Assembly: GCF_004378255.1 (NCBI RefSeq)
Contig: NZ_SNQG01000003.1
Location: 496,001 to 560,000 of the forward strand
DNA: 64,000 bases
Direction of reading: 5' to 3'
Source of the DNA: Mucilaginibacter phyllosphaerae
Lineage (GTDB): Bacteria > Bacteroidota > Bacteroidia > Sphingobacteriales > Sphingobacteriaceae
Shown in pieces: positions 18,856 through 27,731 of this stretch (position 1 is the stretch's first letter; every line of letters begins with the position of its first letter). Made by a program: the position numbers and the translations under genes. The notes beneath the pieces were generated by a model. It was not told where the DNA came from, did not search any database, and saw nothing but the letters and a program-made list of their open reading frames with translations.

Positions 18856-21099
18856 ATGAAACAGATGGCAGCAGAACCTATTATCACACAGACTTTCCCC
18901 GTAACCGGTATGACCTGCGCCGGTTGCGCCTCCAGCGTAGAGTCGATGATCGGCGTACAAAAAGGCGTCGAAAAAGCAGAGGTGAACTTTGCAACACAAA
19001 CAGTTAAGGTCGCCTATGATCCGGCTATCGTTCAGCCCGTAGGCTTGCAACGATCTGTACAATCGGTCGGTTATGACCTCATCATCGATACGGTAAACGG
19101 AAAAGAAAAGCAGGATCAGGCACAGCGGGATCATTACCGCGAACTGAAAAGAAATATCATCTGGGCCGGTATGCTGACCCTGCCTGTTGTCGCAATCGGC
19201 ATGTTTTTTATGAACATCCCCTACGCTAATTATATCATGCTGGTATTAGCTGCCCCTGTCCTGGTTATCGCCGGCAAAAACTTTTTTACCGGCGCGTGGA
19301 AGCAGGCAAAACACAGGCGGGCGAATATGGATACGCTGGTAGCCATGAGTACCGGGATTGCTTTTCTATTCAGCGTTTTCAATACGGTCTACCCGGAGTT
19401 CTGGCACCGCAGGGGCCTGCATCCCCATATTTATTATGAGGCAGCTTCGGTCGTCATCGTGTTTATTATGCTGGGGAAACTATTGGAAGAGCGTGCGAAA
19501 TCCAATACTTCTTCCGCAATCAAAAAGCTGATCGGACTACAGCCAAAGACCGTATTGCTGATTACGCCGGAAGGTGAAAAAATTACGCCTGTAGAAGATG
19601 TAGATATTGGCGACCTGCTGCTGGTCCGTCCGGGCGAAAAGATTCCGGTGGACGGTATCGTGGAGCAGGGTAGCTCTTATGTTGATGAGAGCATGATCAG
19701 CGGCGAAGCCGTTGCGGTGGAAAAAAAGACCAGCGACCGCGTTTTTGCGGGCACGATCAATCAAAAAGGCAGTTTTCGGTTCCGCGCAGAAAAGGTCGGA
19801 CGTGAAACCCTGTTGGGGCAGATCATCAGCCTGGTGCAGGAAGCACAGGGCTCTAAAGCCCCGGTACAAAAAATGGTGGATAAGATTGCCGGAGTCTTTG
19901 TTCCGGTGGTGATGCTCATCGCCTTACTGACTTTGGGTGCTTGGCTGTTATTTGGCGGCCAGCAAGCCATGACACAGGGGCTCCTGGCTATGGTTACCGT
20001 ATTGGTGATCGCTTGCCCCTGCGCTTTAGGGCTGGCTACACCAACGGCTGTTATGGTGGGTATCGGCAAAGGAGCCGAAAACGGCATCTTGATCAAAGAC
20101 GCGGAAGCCCTTGAACTGGGCTATAAAGTTAACGCAGTCATTTTTGATAAGACAGGAACGATCACGGAGGGCAAGCCCGTGGTCACCGAGCTGATCTGGG
20201 CAAAGCAGGCAGCCGGTGAAAAAGAAGCTTTAGGGGCGATATTATTAGGGCTGGAGCAGCAATCTGAACATCCGCTGGCAGCGGCGGTGGTCAGCTATCT
20301 GAAGGAATTAAAGATAGAGGCCGTAGCGTCCGGTTACTTTCACAGTCTGACCGGCCAGGGTATCGAGGGATTGTTTAAGGGGCAGCCTTTTTATGCCGGC
20401 AACCTTAAATTGGTTGAATCCTGTAAGACCTTTGTACCGGATGAACTCCGGGTAGCTGCCGATGCGCTTTCGCAAACAGGGAAAACGGTGATTTATTTTG
20501 CCTCTCATTTAACCGTACTGGCTATTGTAGCCATGCAGGACCGGGTAAAACCCAGTTCCGCCAAAGCCATCAAAGAATTGAAGGCCGCTGGGATCGCCGT
20601 CTATATGCTTACCGGGGATCATGCATCTACTGCAAAGCAGATTGGGAAAGAGGCAGGGATCAGCGACATCATTGCGGGCGCGATGCCGGCTGATAAAGCG
20701 GAATTTGTAAAGACATTGCAAAACCGCGGAAAGATCGTGGCAATGGTTGGCGATGGCATTAATGACAGCCAGGCGCTGGCCCAGGCAAACCTTTCTATCG
20801 CAATGGGCCATGGTTCGGACATTGCCATAGATGTAGCCCGGATCACACTGGTATCTTCTGATCTCTTGCAGATTCCCAAAGCGCTTAAGTTATCCAGGCT
20901 AACCGTGCGTACAATCCGGCAAAACCTGTTCTGGGCGTTTATTTATAACCTGATCGGCATACCGTTAGCCGCGGGTGTTTTGTACCCCGTGAACGGCTTC
21001 CTGCTCAACCCGATGATCGCCGGGGCGGCAATGGCGCTAAGTTCTGTGTCTGTCGTCAGTAATAGCCTGCGGCTTAAATATTCAAAAATTAATTTTTAA
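18856..21099 (+). CDS. copA: Cu(I)-exporting P1B-1 ATPase CopA
   Basis: 747 residues. One N-terminal HMA domain has GMTCAGC (Cys21, Cys24). The TM6 motif [14 protein letters not shown] (near residue 387), DKTGT (near 430), [14 protein letters not shown] and the TM8 signature [15 protein letters not shown] identify subgroup P1B-1, which exports Cu(I) or Ag(I) from the cytoplasm. It heads a run with a CopZ-like chaperone 12 bases downstream, then a periplasmic His-rich protein and an HMA-AraC regulator. Confidence 0.95.
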   Translation: MKQMAAEPIITQTFPVTGMTCAGCASSVESMIGVQKGVEKAEVNFATQTVKVAYDPAIVQPVGLQRSVQSVGYDLIIDTVNGKEKQDQAQRDHYRELKRNIIWAGMLTLPVVAIGMFFMNIPYANYIMLVLAAPVLVIAGKNFFTGAWKQAKHRRANMDTLVAMSTGIAFLFSVFNTVYPEFWHRRGLHPHIYYEAASVVIVFIMLGKLLEERAKSNTSSAIKKLIGLQPKTVLLITPEGEKITPVEDVDIGDLLLVRPGEKIPVDGIVEQGSSYVDESMISGEAVAVEKKTSDRVFAGTINQKGSFRFRAEKVGRETLLGQIISLVQEAQGSKAPVQKMVDKIAGVFVPVVMLIALLTLGAWLLFGGQQAMTQGLLAMVTVLVIACPCALGLATPTAVMVGIGKGAENGILIKDAEALELGYKVNAVIFDKTGTITEGKPVVTELIWAKQAAGEKEALGAILLGLEQQSEHPLAAAVVSYLKELKIEAVASGYFHSLTGQGIEGLFKGQPFYAGNLKLVESCKTFVPDELRVAADALSQTGKTVIYFASHLTVLAIVAMQDRVKPSSAKAIKELKAAGIAVYMLTGDHASTAKQIGKEAGISDIIAGAMPADKAEFVKTLQNRGKIVAMVGDGINDSQALAQANLSIAMGHGSDIAIDVARITLVSSDLLQIPKALKLSRLTVRTIRQNLFWAFIYNLIGIPLAAGVLYPVNGFLLNPMIAGAAMALSSVSVVSNSLRLKYSKINF

Positions 21100-21111
21100 T
21101 AAAATAAACAA

Positions 21112-21324
21112 ATGGAAACTTTAAAATTCAAGACCACCATCAAATGCGGTGGTTGCATATCAAGTGTTACCCCCGTCCTCGATCATTTAGAAGGTATAGA
21201 AAAGTGGGAAGTGGATACTGTGAACCCCGATAAGATCCTTACGGTAACGGCAGCAACAGCATTGAAGCCGGAAACGGTGATCAGCGCATTGGCAGCCAAA
21301 GGCTACCTGGCGGAGGCCATGTAG
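21112..21324 (+). CDS. CopZ-like copper chaperone (HMA domain)
   Basis: 70 residues forming a single ferredoxin-like HMA domain, with the metal site IKCGGC in place of the usual M-x-C-x-x-C. It begins 12 bases after copA and would carry Cu(I) to its pump in the cytoplasm. The Met before the first Cys is replaced by Lys, which occurs in some Bacteroidota HMA proteins and could alter affinity. Confidence 0.85.
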   Translation: METLKFKTTIKCGGCISSVTPVLDHLEGIEKWEVDTVNPDKILTVTAATALKPETVISALAAKGYLAEAM

Positions 21325-21436
21325 GTAAATCTAACAATGATAAGCCCCCGGACCGGTAGGTTCGGTGGACTTATATGATTATCAGGAAAATAAGCTAAAT
21401 TTAAACAATTGTAACATTCTTGTGTAGTAGTAAATA

Positions 21437-21910
21437 ATGAGGAAATTTGGTGCTTTTAGCTTGGCTGCGTTTTACCTGTTGTTAACAACAGGTGTGTTCG
21501 TATGCCTGGTGCATTGTAGTGCCGAATATATGCTCGGAAAGCCCGCACAGGCGATGGCCGCCCATAAAGACGATGATCAAGATGGCCACGACCATGAAGC
21601 GATGCTCCCTGCCGGACATGATGATAATCATGAGAAAGGAAAAGCGCACGATCATAAAAAAACCTGCGGAGGAGGAAAAGACTGCAGTTGTTGTAATCAG
21701 CATGATAATTACGTCGTTAAGGAGAATACTTCCGGATCGGCTGAACTTCAGCTGACCGCTTTACAGGTTGCTATAATCCCCTTACCCTATCATGCGCTGG
21801 CACCGGTGCATCGTATTTACCAGGCCAAAGTATCGTGGCATAATGCAACGGGACCGCCGCGCGCTGCCGAAGAGCAACTATTTATTAAATTCCGCTCCCT
21901 TCTGATCTGA
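21437..21910 (+). CDS. HYC_CC_PP-type secreted His/Cys-rich protein (1)
   Basis: 157 residues. The N-terminal hydrophobic signal/anchor (AFYLLLTTGVFVCLVHC) leads to a linker extremely rich in His and Asp (DGHDHEAM, HDDNHEKGKAHDHKK), then a CSCC cluster, and a conserved tail with GPP about 18 residues before the end (KFRSLLI). The HxC-CC-PP layout is that of the HYC_CC_PP family. It would bind copper or other metals outside the inner membrane (inferred). Closest relative in the window: 25632-26051. Its early codons contain a 20-bp perfect palindrome. Confidence 0.78.
   Translation: MRKFGAFSLAAFYLLLTTGVFVCLVHCSAEYMLGKPAQAMAAHKDDDQDGHDHEAMLPAGHDDNHEKGKAHDHKKTCGGGKDCSCCNQHDNYVVKENTSGSAELQLTALQVAIIPLPYHALAPVHRIYQAKVSWHNATGPPRAAEEQLFIKFRSLLI
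21474..21493. repeat. 20-bp perfect palindrome inside HYC_CC_PP gene 1
   Basis: ACCTGTTGTTAACAACAGGT is a perfect 20-bp palindrome about 37 bases into the gene, encoding part of YLLLTTGV. The identical 20-mer is at 25669-25688, at a similar place in the paralogue. It could be a DNA operator or an mRNA hairpin near the start codon, or simply shared ancestry of the codons. Confidence 0.7.
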
Positions 21911-21979
21911 TTCAAGCTTTGCTGCAATTCTGCGGCCTGAAGAACTATTGCCTTCATTTTCTTTTAGCTTGAATTAAAC

Positions 21980-22543
21980 ATGACACTATATATCAAAAAT
22001 ATGGTTTGCGACCGCTGCATCATGGTCGTTAAACAACAACTGGAAAACTCAGGTTTCCGTATTATTTCGATAACGCTGGGTAGCGCTGTTGTCCAGCCCG
22101 AACCTGATGCTGTTCAGATAAGTTCTATTTCTTCCTCCCTGAAGCTGCTTGGCTTTGAACTGATCGATAATGAAAAGGACCGCGTTGTACAGCGTATCAA
22201 GGACCTGATCATTGAAAAAATACATCACAGTGACCTTGCGGACAGCCACCTCAGTTTTTCAGATTACCTTTCCGACCGGGTGCATAAGGATTACACTTAT
22301 CTCAGCCGGATGTTCTCGGAATCGGAAGATACGACCATTGAGAAGTATATTATTCAGCAAAAGATAGAAAAGGTCAAAGAGCTGCTGGAATACGGCGAGC
22401 TCAATATGAACGAGATCGCCTGGAAGATGGGTTACAGCAGCAGCGCTCATTTATCTGCGCAGTTCAAAAGCATCACCGGTTTTACGCCCAGCCAGTTCAA
22501 GGTTTCCGGACAACGGCAGCGTAAGGCTATTGATAAAATCTAA
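21980..22543 (+). CDS. HMA-AraC fusion transcription regulator
   Basis: 187 residues. Residues 1-65 look like an HMA-type metal-binding domain (MTLYIKNMVCDRC, beta-alpha-beta pattern). Residues 85-187 form an AraC/XylS double helix-turn-helix (IQQKIEKVKELLEYGELN, then EIAWKMGYSSSAHLSAQFKS and the FTPSQFK signature). A copper-chaperone-like sensor joined directly to the DNA-binding domain would make a one-component Cu(I) sensor. It lies between copA and the multicopper oxidase, which are the obvious targets (inferred). Confidence 0.88.
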   Translation: MTLYIKNMVCDRCIMVVKQQLENSGFRIISITLGSAVVQPEPDAVQISSISSSLKLLGFELIDNEKDRVVQRIKDLIIEKIHHSDLADSHLSFSDYLSDRVHKDYTYLSRMFSESEDTTIEKYIIQQKIEKVKELLEYGELNMNEIAWKMGYSSSAHLSAQFKSITGFTPSQFKVSGQRQRKAIDKI

Positions 22544-22565
22544 ATGTCCCTTTAAAAAGACTACC

Positions 22566-25013
22566 ATGAAAAACAACATATTTACCGTTCTTTTCATCTT
22601 AACAAGTTTGCACCTTATGGCGCAGCAAGGGCAGATGAAAAGCTCCACAGCTACTCTGAATGACCATACCATTACACCTGGTAAGCGGGTAACCTACGAC
22701 CTGTATATCAAAGACAGTATCGTAAACTATTCCAACAAACCCGCGCACGCAATGGCCATCAACGGACAAATACCCGGCCCCGAACTTCAATTTACCGAAG
22801 GGGATACCGCTTACATTACGGTGCATAACCTGATGAGTGCTGAAACTTCACTGCACTGGCACGGTATTCTCATCCCGAACCAGTATGACGGCGTACCTTA
22901 TTTAACTACCGTACCCATTAAGCCCAATACTTCGCACGTTTTCGTTTTTCCGCTCAAACAAACCGGGACGTATTGGTATCACAGCCATTCCATGCTTGAA
23001 GAACAATCGGGGCTCTACGGCTCAATTGTGATCCATCCTCAGAAAAAGGCCGTCCAATTTCCGGAGCAGGTGCTGCTATTCTCGGATTGGACAGATAAAA
23101 AACCAAGCCAGGTTTTACGGATGCTTAAACGGCAAACCGACTGGTTTGCCATACAAAAGGGCTCGGTACAAAGCTATGGCGAGGCGGCATCAACGGGCTA
23201 CTTCAGCGATAAGCTGAAACAGGAATGGATGCGGATGCCAGCTATGGATATTTCAGATGTAAAATACGACCGCTTTTTGGTGAATGGCACAACAGGTGCC
23301 GATCTGTCCAAATTTACTCCGGGAGAAACGGTTAGGCTAAGGCTGATCGACGGGTCATCTTCCACTTATTTTTGGATACAGTTTGCCGGGGGCAAAATGA
23401 CGGTAGTAGCTGCCGACGGACTTGAGGTAAAGCCGGTTGTGGTTGATAAGCTGCTCATCGGTATCGCCGAAACTTACGATGTACTGGTCACCATACCCAA
23501 AAGCGGAAAATATGAGTTCAGGGCAACTGCGCAGGATGTCTCCGGAAAGGTGTCGGCTTATTTTGGATCGGGGCAGACTACAAGCGCACCCGATATCCCC
23601 AAAATTCCCTATTTTAAAATGATGCACAGTATGAACAATATGATGGCGGGGATGAACGGCATGGCAATGGGGGCAGTGGCATCTGATAAGGTAAAAAATG
23701 ATGGACTGAAACTCGGCATGGACAAAGGCGACAAAATGAATATGGATGGTATTGGAATGGGCGACATGAAAATGAAGAAAGATACCATGCCCATGAAACC
23801 TGTGAGTAAAAAAGACATGAAGATGGATGAGATGGGCGATATGGATATGAGCGGCATGAAGGCCATGAAAATGAAAAAAGACACAACGCCCATGAAAGCT
23901 AAGCTGATGGATAAAATGGATATGAAGATGGACGACATGGGCGATATGGATATGAACGGAATGAACGGAATGAAGGATGACGGCCGTGGTATTAAAATGG
24001 AACATGGCGGGTCCATGATGCTGAGTATGGGCGGCGAAGGCAAAATACTCACTTATGCTATGCTGCAAGCCAAAAACCCTACCATTATCGATGAAAGTCA
24101 CCCGGTACGTACTTACCAGCTTTACCTTACCGGGAATATGTTGCGTTATGTATGGTCTATCAATAATCAGGTACTTTCCGAGGCTGACCGTTTACTTATC
24201 AAAAAGGGAGACCGCGTTAGATTTGTGATACACAATACCACCATGATGGAACACCCTATGCATCTTCATGGGCATTTCTTTAGGGTGCTGAACGGTCAAG
24301 GCGACTTTTCGCCGCTTAAACATACGGTAAGCGTAGAACCCATGAAAACCCAGGTGATCGAGTTTGAGGCCGATGCCGCGCACGATTGGTTTTTCCATTG
24401 CCACGTACTATACCACATGATGGGCGGTATGGCTCGTGTTGTACGATATGCCGATTCGCCAAGCAATCCCGAGGTTGATAAATACCAGCCGTCTAACCCG
24501 CTGATCAATGACGACCGCCATTGGTTTTTGTGGGGCTCCGCGGCAATTCATTCTCAGGGTAGTTCCGGCTCCTGGTTTTTGAGCAATACACGTTATGAAA
24601 GTAATATAGATTACAGGGTAAGTTACGATGGCCGCTATGAGGTAGAACCCCGTTTTCAGCGTTACCTGGACCACCGGCAGTTTTTTGCAGCATATATTGG
24701 CGGCGATTTCAGCGATGATGTAAAAGGCAACCCGCCGGGCAAGGGTGGTGAACAGATAGGCGTAGTAGGTTTACGCTACCTTTTGCCCCTGTTCTTTCAA
24801 ACCGACTTGCGTGTAAGCCACAAAGGCCGCGTAAGGTTTATGATAGGGAGGCAGGATATTCCTCTTACCGCGAGGCTGCGGCTTGGTGTTTCTTACAATA
24901 CCGACGATGAGTACCAGATCGGCACTTCTTACGTGTTGGGGAGAAACTTCGCGCTATCTGCCAACTATGATAACCAGTATGGATTTGGCGGAGGCTTGAC
25001 ATTGATCTATTAA
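22566..25013 (+). CDS. CopA-type multicopper oxidase fused to CopB-like beta-barrel
   Basis: 815 residues from the ATG at 22566 (signal MKNNIFTVLFILTSLHLMAQ). The cupredoxin oxidase has all four copper motifs: HWHG (near 97), WYHSHS (near 138), HPMHLHGHF (near 562) and HCHVLYHMMGGM (near 610). Between them, residues 350-490 are a Met-rich insert (KMNMDGIGMGDMKMKK-like runs) that probably binds Cu(I). From about 650 the sequence becomes a beta-strand-rich domain (RYESNIDYRVSYDGRYEVEP) ending GGGLTLIY, matching CopB of copper-resistance operons. This joins Cu(I) oxidation and an outer-membrane-type domain in one chain. Confidence 0.9.
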   Translation: MKNNIFTVLFILTSLHLMAQQGQMKSSTATLNDHTITPGKRVTYDLYIKDSIVNYSNKPAHAMAINGQIPGPELQFTEGDTAYITVHNLMSAETSLHWHGILIPNQYDGVPYLTTVPIKPNTSHVFVFPLKQTGTYWYHSHSMLEEQSGLYGSIVIHPQKKAVQFPEQVLLFSDWTDKKPSQVLRMLKRQTDWFAIQKGSVQSYGEAASTGYFSDKLKQEWMRMPAMDISDVKYDRFLVNGTTGADLSKFTPGETVRLRLIDGSSSTYFWIQFAGGKMTVVAADGLEVKPVVVDKLLIGIAETYDVLVTIPKSGKYEFRATAQDVSGKVSAYFGSGQTTSAPDIPKIPYFKMMHSMNNMMAGMNGMAMGAVASDKVKNDGLKLGMDKGDKMNMDGIGMGDMKMKKDTMPMKPVSKKDMKMDEMGDMDMSGMKAMKMKKDTTPMKAKLMDKMDMKMDDMGDMDMNGMNGMKDDGRGIKMEHGGSMMLSMGGEGKILTYAMLQAKNPTIIDESHPVRTYQLYLTGNMLRYVWSINNQVLSEADRLLIKKGDRVRFVIHNTTMMEHPMHLHGHFFRVLNGQGDFSPLKHTVSVEPMKTQVIEFEADAAHDWFFHCHVLYHMMGGMARVVRYADSPSNPEVDKYQPSNPLINDDRHWFLWGSAAIHSQGSSGSWFLSNTRYESNIDYRVSYDGRYEVEPRFQRYLDHRQFFAAYIGGDFSDDVKGNPPGKGGEQIGVVGLRYLLPLFFQTDLRVSHKGRVRFMIGRQDIPLTARLRLGVSYNTDDEYQIGTSYVLGRNFALSANYDNQYGFGGGLTLIY

Positions 25014-25048
25014 CCAACTGATTTATAAAATTTAAAAATTAATTAAAT

Positions 25049-25513
25049 ATGGAAAAGATGAATAATGGAAGCTATAAAACTTTTGCACTGACCATGATAA
25101 TTTCGTTCATCCTGATGTACGGGATCATGTTTCTGAATGTTGATGAAGCGGATCATATTTACCTCAGCATGACCCGCTTTTATATGACTCTGATGATGGT
25201 GGCGGCGATGGCTTTACTGATGCTGGCTACAATGGGCATGATGTATAAAAACAAAAGGCTTAACCTTATTATCGGTATAGTGGGTATTGCTGTATTCTGC
25301 CTTTCCCTTGTCGGTGTGAGAACACAGACATTAGTTGGCGACGTGCAATATATGAAGGGAATGATCCCGCACCATTCCATTGCTATCATGACCAGTAAAA
25401 ATGCCCATATCAAAGACCCTGAAGTACGCAAGCTTGCAGATGGCATCATTGCAGCCCAGGAGAAAGAGATTGCGGAGATGAAAGCGATTTTAGCCAGGAT
25501 GAAAAAGCAATAA
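25049..25513 (+). CDS. DUF305 membrane-anchored protein
   Basis: 154 residues with three hydrophobic segments in the first 100, then a helical DUF305 core with the signature YMKGMIPHHSIAIMTSKNA and a C-terminal helix of heptad-like charged residues. DUF305 domains resemble ferritin-like four-helix folds and frequently accompany copper resistance genes; the HH motif suggests metal binding. It lies 35 bases after the oxidase gene and is followed by a strong terminator, so it ends this transcription unit. Confidence 0.85.
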   Translation: MEKMNNGSYKTFALTMIISFILMYGIMFLNVDEADHIYLSMTRFYMTLMMVAAMALLMLATMGMMYKNKRLNLIIGIVGIAVFCLSLVGVRTQTLVGDVQYMKGMIPHHSIAIMTSKNAHIKDPEVRKLADGIIAAQEKEIAEMKAILARMKKQ

Positions 25514-25524
25514 ATCATACACAG

Positions 25525-25561
25525 CAGCTGATCATTAACATTTATCGATCAGCTGTTTTTT
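25525..25561 (+). terminator. Rho-independent terminator after the DUF305 gene
   Basis: CAGCTGATC and GATCAGCTG form a 9-bp perfect stem around a 13-base loop, followed directly by TTTTTT. It lies 12 bases after the DUF305 stop and closes the copA-to-DUF305 group. Confidence 0.85.
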
Positions 25562-25631
25562 AATTTTATACAATTGCTTGATATGATTTGATAAATATCG
25601 GTTATCTTTAAGCCTTTAGGCTAAGTGCTAC

Positions 25632-26051
25632 ATGAAAAAAAACTGTGCGATAATTATGACATCATTTTACCTGTTGTTAACAACAGGTGTTTATGCGTGT
25701 CTGTTGCATTGCACGGCAGATTATATTTCCGCAAACCTATTGAAAAGCGCAGCCATTCATGCTGTAACTGAGGAACACGAACATGATGAAAAAGGCGAAG
25801 ATGACGATTGCCGGAAGGGCGATTGTGACTGCTGCTATCACCACGGCAGCTATGTTGTAAAAGAAAACTACCATCCGGTTGCTGATTACAAATTGACCGC
25901 GATCCACGTGGCGATTATTCCTCCAGACCGTCAGCTTTTCTTTTATGTGCCGGAAATATTTATGCCGGTCATCAGCTGGCCCAGATCGACCGGGCCGCCA
26001 TATTTTCGAAGCCGCCCACTTTACATTTCCAACAGGACTCTTCTTATCTGA
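25632..26051 (+). CDS. HYC_CC_PP-type secreted His/Cys-rich protein (2)
   Basis: 139 residues, paralogue of 21437-21910. It has the same signal/anchor (SFYLLLTTGVYACLLHC), an acidic His-containing linker (EEHEHDEKGEDDD), a CDCC cluster, YVVKENYHP and the end GPPYFRSRPLYISNRTLLI. The sequence downstream of both genes shares TCTGCGGCCTG, so the duplication reached past the stop codon. Likely role is binding copper outside the inner membrane (inferred). Confidence 0.77.
   Translation: MKKNCAIIMTSFYLLLTTGVYACLLHCTADYISANLLKSAAIHAVTEEHEHDEKGEDDDCRKGDCDCCYHHGSYVVKENYHPVADYKLTAIHVAIIPPDRQLFFYVPEIFMPVISWPRSTGPPYFRSRPLYISNRTLLI
25669..25688. repeat. 20-bp perfect palindrome inside HYC_CC_PP gene 2
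   Basis: This is the same 20-mer, ACCTGTTGTTAACAACAGGT, as at 21474-21493 and again about 37 bases into the reading frame. The surrounding codons of the two paralogues differ, so the palindrome stands out as the best-kept DNA stretch between them. Confidence 0.7.
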
Positions 26052-26180
26052 TTTTAACTGCCGCGAATCTGCGGCCTGGATTGCTATTTCCATATATCGC
26101 CAGCGCGATGAGCATTCCTATCGTTAAAAATTTCTTGCCATTATCTTATTAGCCATTTCCATGTGAAATGTTCAACCGGA

Positions 26181-26209
26181 CAGGCAATGCTGTTTAGCAT
26201 TGCGGCCTG
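26181..26209. other. Hairpin in the gap before the TylF paralogue
   Basis: GCAATGCT and AGCATTGC form a perfect 8-bp stem with a GTTT loop at 26184-26203, extended by CAG/CTG outside a small bulge. No T-run follows. The rest of the 255-bp gap shows nothing recognisable. Confidence 0.45.
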
Positions 26210-26306
26210 ATCTGTTGCATATATGCATTTTCGAAATCAGTTAAAGAGCTTTAAGGTACTGGTTTGCATACAAATCAAATATTAAGTAATCCTAACCATA
26301 TTTTAA

Positions 26307-27023
26307 ATGAGCAACTATTTTATTACTCAGCCGCCTTTCGGAAAATTAAAAGGAAAATCATCGCTTATCGCCTTCGCCAATAAAGTTCTAAGATTTATGA
26401 AAACAGGTTATACGGTAAGCCCTGTTGACACCATTGTTGACATGAACACTCTTGAGCAGCGAATTAACTATTATCACTTATTAGAGCATGTGCTGGACGC
26501 GGATATCCCGGGCGACGTTATAGAACTCGGCACTTTTACCGGGCAATGCGCCATGTTGTTCCAAAAAGTACTTGAGCAACATCAATCCGTTAAAACGCTT
26601 CACCTTTATGACACTTTCGAATCAAAATACACTATAAAAGGAAGTGTGGAAGAACAACTTATCCAAAACTTTAAAAATGCAGGACTTTCATTGCCGGTTT
26701 TACATAAAGGGTTATTTGAAGATACGATCCCTGGCCAGCTGCCGGCACAGATTTCATTCGTTCATATTGATTGTGGTTTTGGGGGTGATCGGTACCAGCA
26801 TAAAAGCGTTATAACTCATTGCCTGGAAGCAGTATATCCCAAAATGCCGAAAGGTTCAGTTTGCATACTCATGGACTATTACGATGAGGCAGTTAACGGG
26901 GTCGGTTTTGATGCCCATCCGGGTGTTAAAATGGCCTGTGACGAATTTTTAAAAGACAAACCGGAAACCGTAAGCTGTTTATATGGCAATCAGTATTATC
27001 ATGGATTTTTCAGGAAGAAGTAG
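26307..27023 (+). CDS. TylF/macrocin O-methyltransferase-like enzyme (paralogue)
   Basis: 238 residues, clearly paralogous to 17965-18684: DMNTLEQRINYYHLLEHV, SAM motif I VIELGTFTGQCAMLF, the metal/catalytic region FVHIDCGFGGD, and the C-terminus GNQYYHGFFRKK. The opposed orientation and lower similarity, compared with the scrap at 62.9 kb, suggest an older split. Substrate unknown. It lies among copper genes with no obvious metabolic partner apart from the small gene that follows. Confidence 0.85.
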   Translation: MSNYFITQPPFGKLKGKSSLIAFANKVLRFMKTGYTVSPVDTIVDMNTLEQRINYYHLLEHVLDADIPGDVIELGTFTGQCAMLFQKVLEQHQSVKTLHLYDTFESKYTIKGSVEEQLIQNFKNAGLSLPVLHKGLFEDTIPGQLPAQISFVHIDCGFGGDRYQHKSVITHCLEAVYPKMPKGSVCILMDYYDEAVNGVGFDAHPGVKMACDEFLKDKPETVSCLYGNQYYHGFFRKK

Positions 27024-27059
27024 TTGGTAGCGGTTCGGTTTTCTATCATAAAGACTTTT

Positions 27060-27506
27060 ATGCTTAGAAAACTGTGTCCGTTCATTTTTAACCGTGACCA
27101 ACCTTACCTGAACTTGTGTAAGGATCACTTTTCAGACAATAAAAATCTTACAGCAATGAAAGAAGACATTATTTACGGTATTCAAAATCAATTTGGTGCA
27201 AAAAGAACAATTAAAATTGTTCCTGAAACAGAACCTAAAACGAATACCGGTATCTGTATTACCGGTGCATTTCACCTATTCTACATGATGATGATGAATG
27301 CAAATCTGCCGCCCGCTCCTATGGAAATGGACACCTATATGTGTTTTGCAGGGAGCCTGTGTTTTATGGACGACGCCTTCCACGACTGGCATTATGATGG
27401 TAAAACCTTCGCAGAAGCAGAAATAGATCAGATCGTTAAAATCATTCAGGATAATGTAAAGGAATGGCTGGACCAGGGCGATATTCCCCTTATTCTTGAA
27501 GAATAA
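27060..27506 (+). CDS. Hypothetical protein following the TylF paralogue
   Basis: About 148 residues from the ATG at 27060 (MLRKLCPFIFNRDQ); the ATG at 27156 (MKEDIIYGIQNQFGAKR) is a plausible alternative. No signal peptide. It contains a Met run in TGAFHLFYMMMMNANLPPAP and a Trp/His/Asp-rich segment (DDAFHDWHYDGKTF). Not recognised. It is co-directional with, and immediately downstream of, the methyltransferase, so it is possibly co-transcribed. Confidence 0.55.
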   Translation: MLRKLCPFIFNRDQPYLNLCKDHFSDNKNLTAMKEDIIYGIQNQFGAKRTIKIVPETEPKTNTGICITGAFHLFYMMMMNANLPPAPMEMDTYMCFAGSLCFMDDAFHDWHYDGKTFAEAEIDQIVKIIQDNVKEWLDQGDIPLILEE

Positions 27507-27731
27507 CATTTGGAAATCAGATAACTGAATGATACCCGAGCGATGAACGAATGCCTGCATTAATATCCTGCCAGGTAACATATATGCGTCGGGAATAGCG
27601 AATGATTGTATGTGAAGAAAAAAACGGCCGCAGATTATAAGGGTTGTGATATTTTGATCAGATTGATATAGTTTGTTTTAACTTATCTAAATTAGGACGT
27701 CCGTTATATGCCGGCAACCCATTTATAACAT

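Noticed and set aside
23620..24040. Repetitive ATGGATATGA-like DNA that could suggest a CRISPR or tandem-repeat array
   Set aside because: The periodicity follows codons of the Met-rich protein insert; spacers and fixed repeats are absent.
23355..24101. Long antisense frames rich in His/Ile opposite the oxidase
   Set aside because: They are reverse readings of the Met/Asp/Lys-rich insert of the multicopper oxidase, whose copper motifs fix the true frame.
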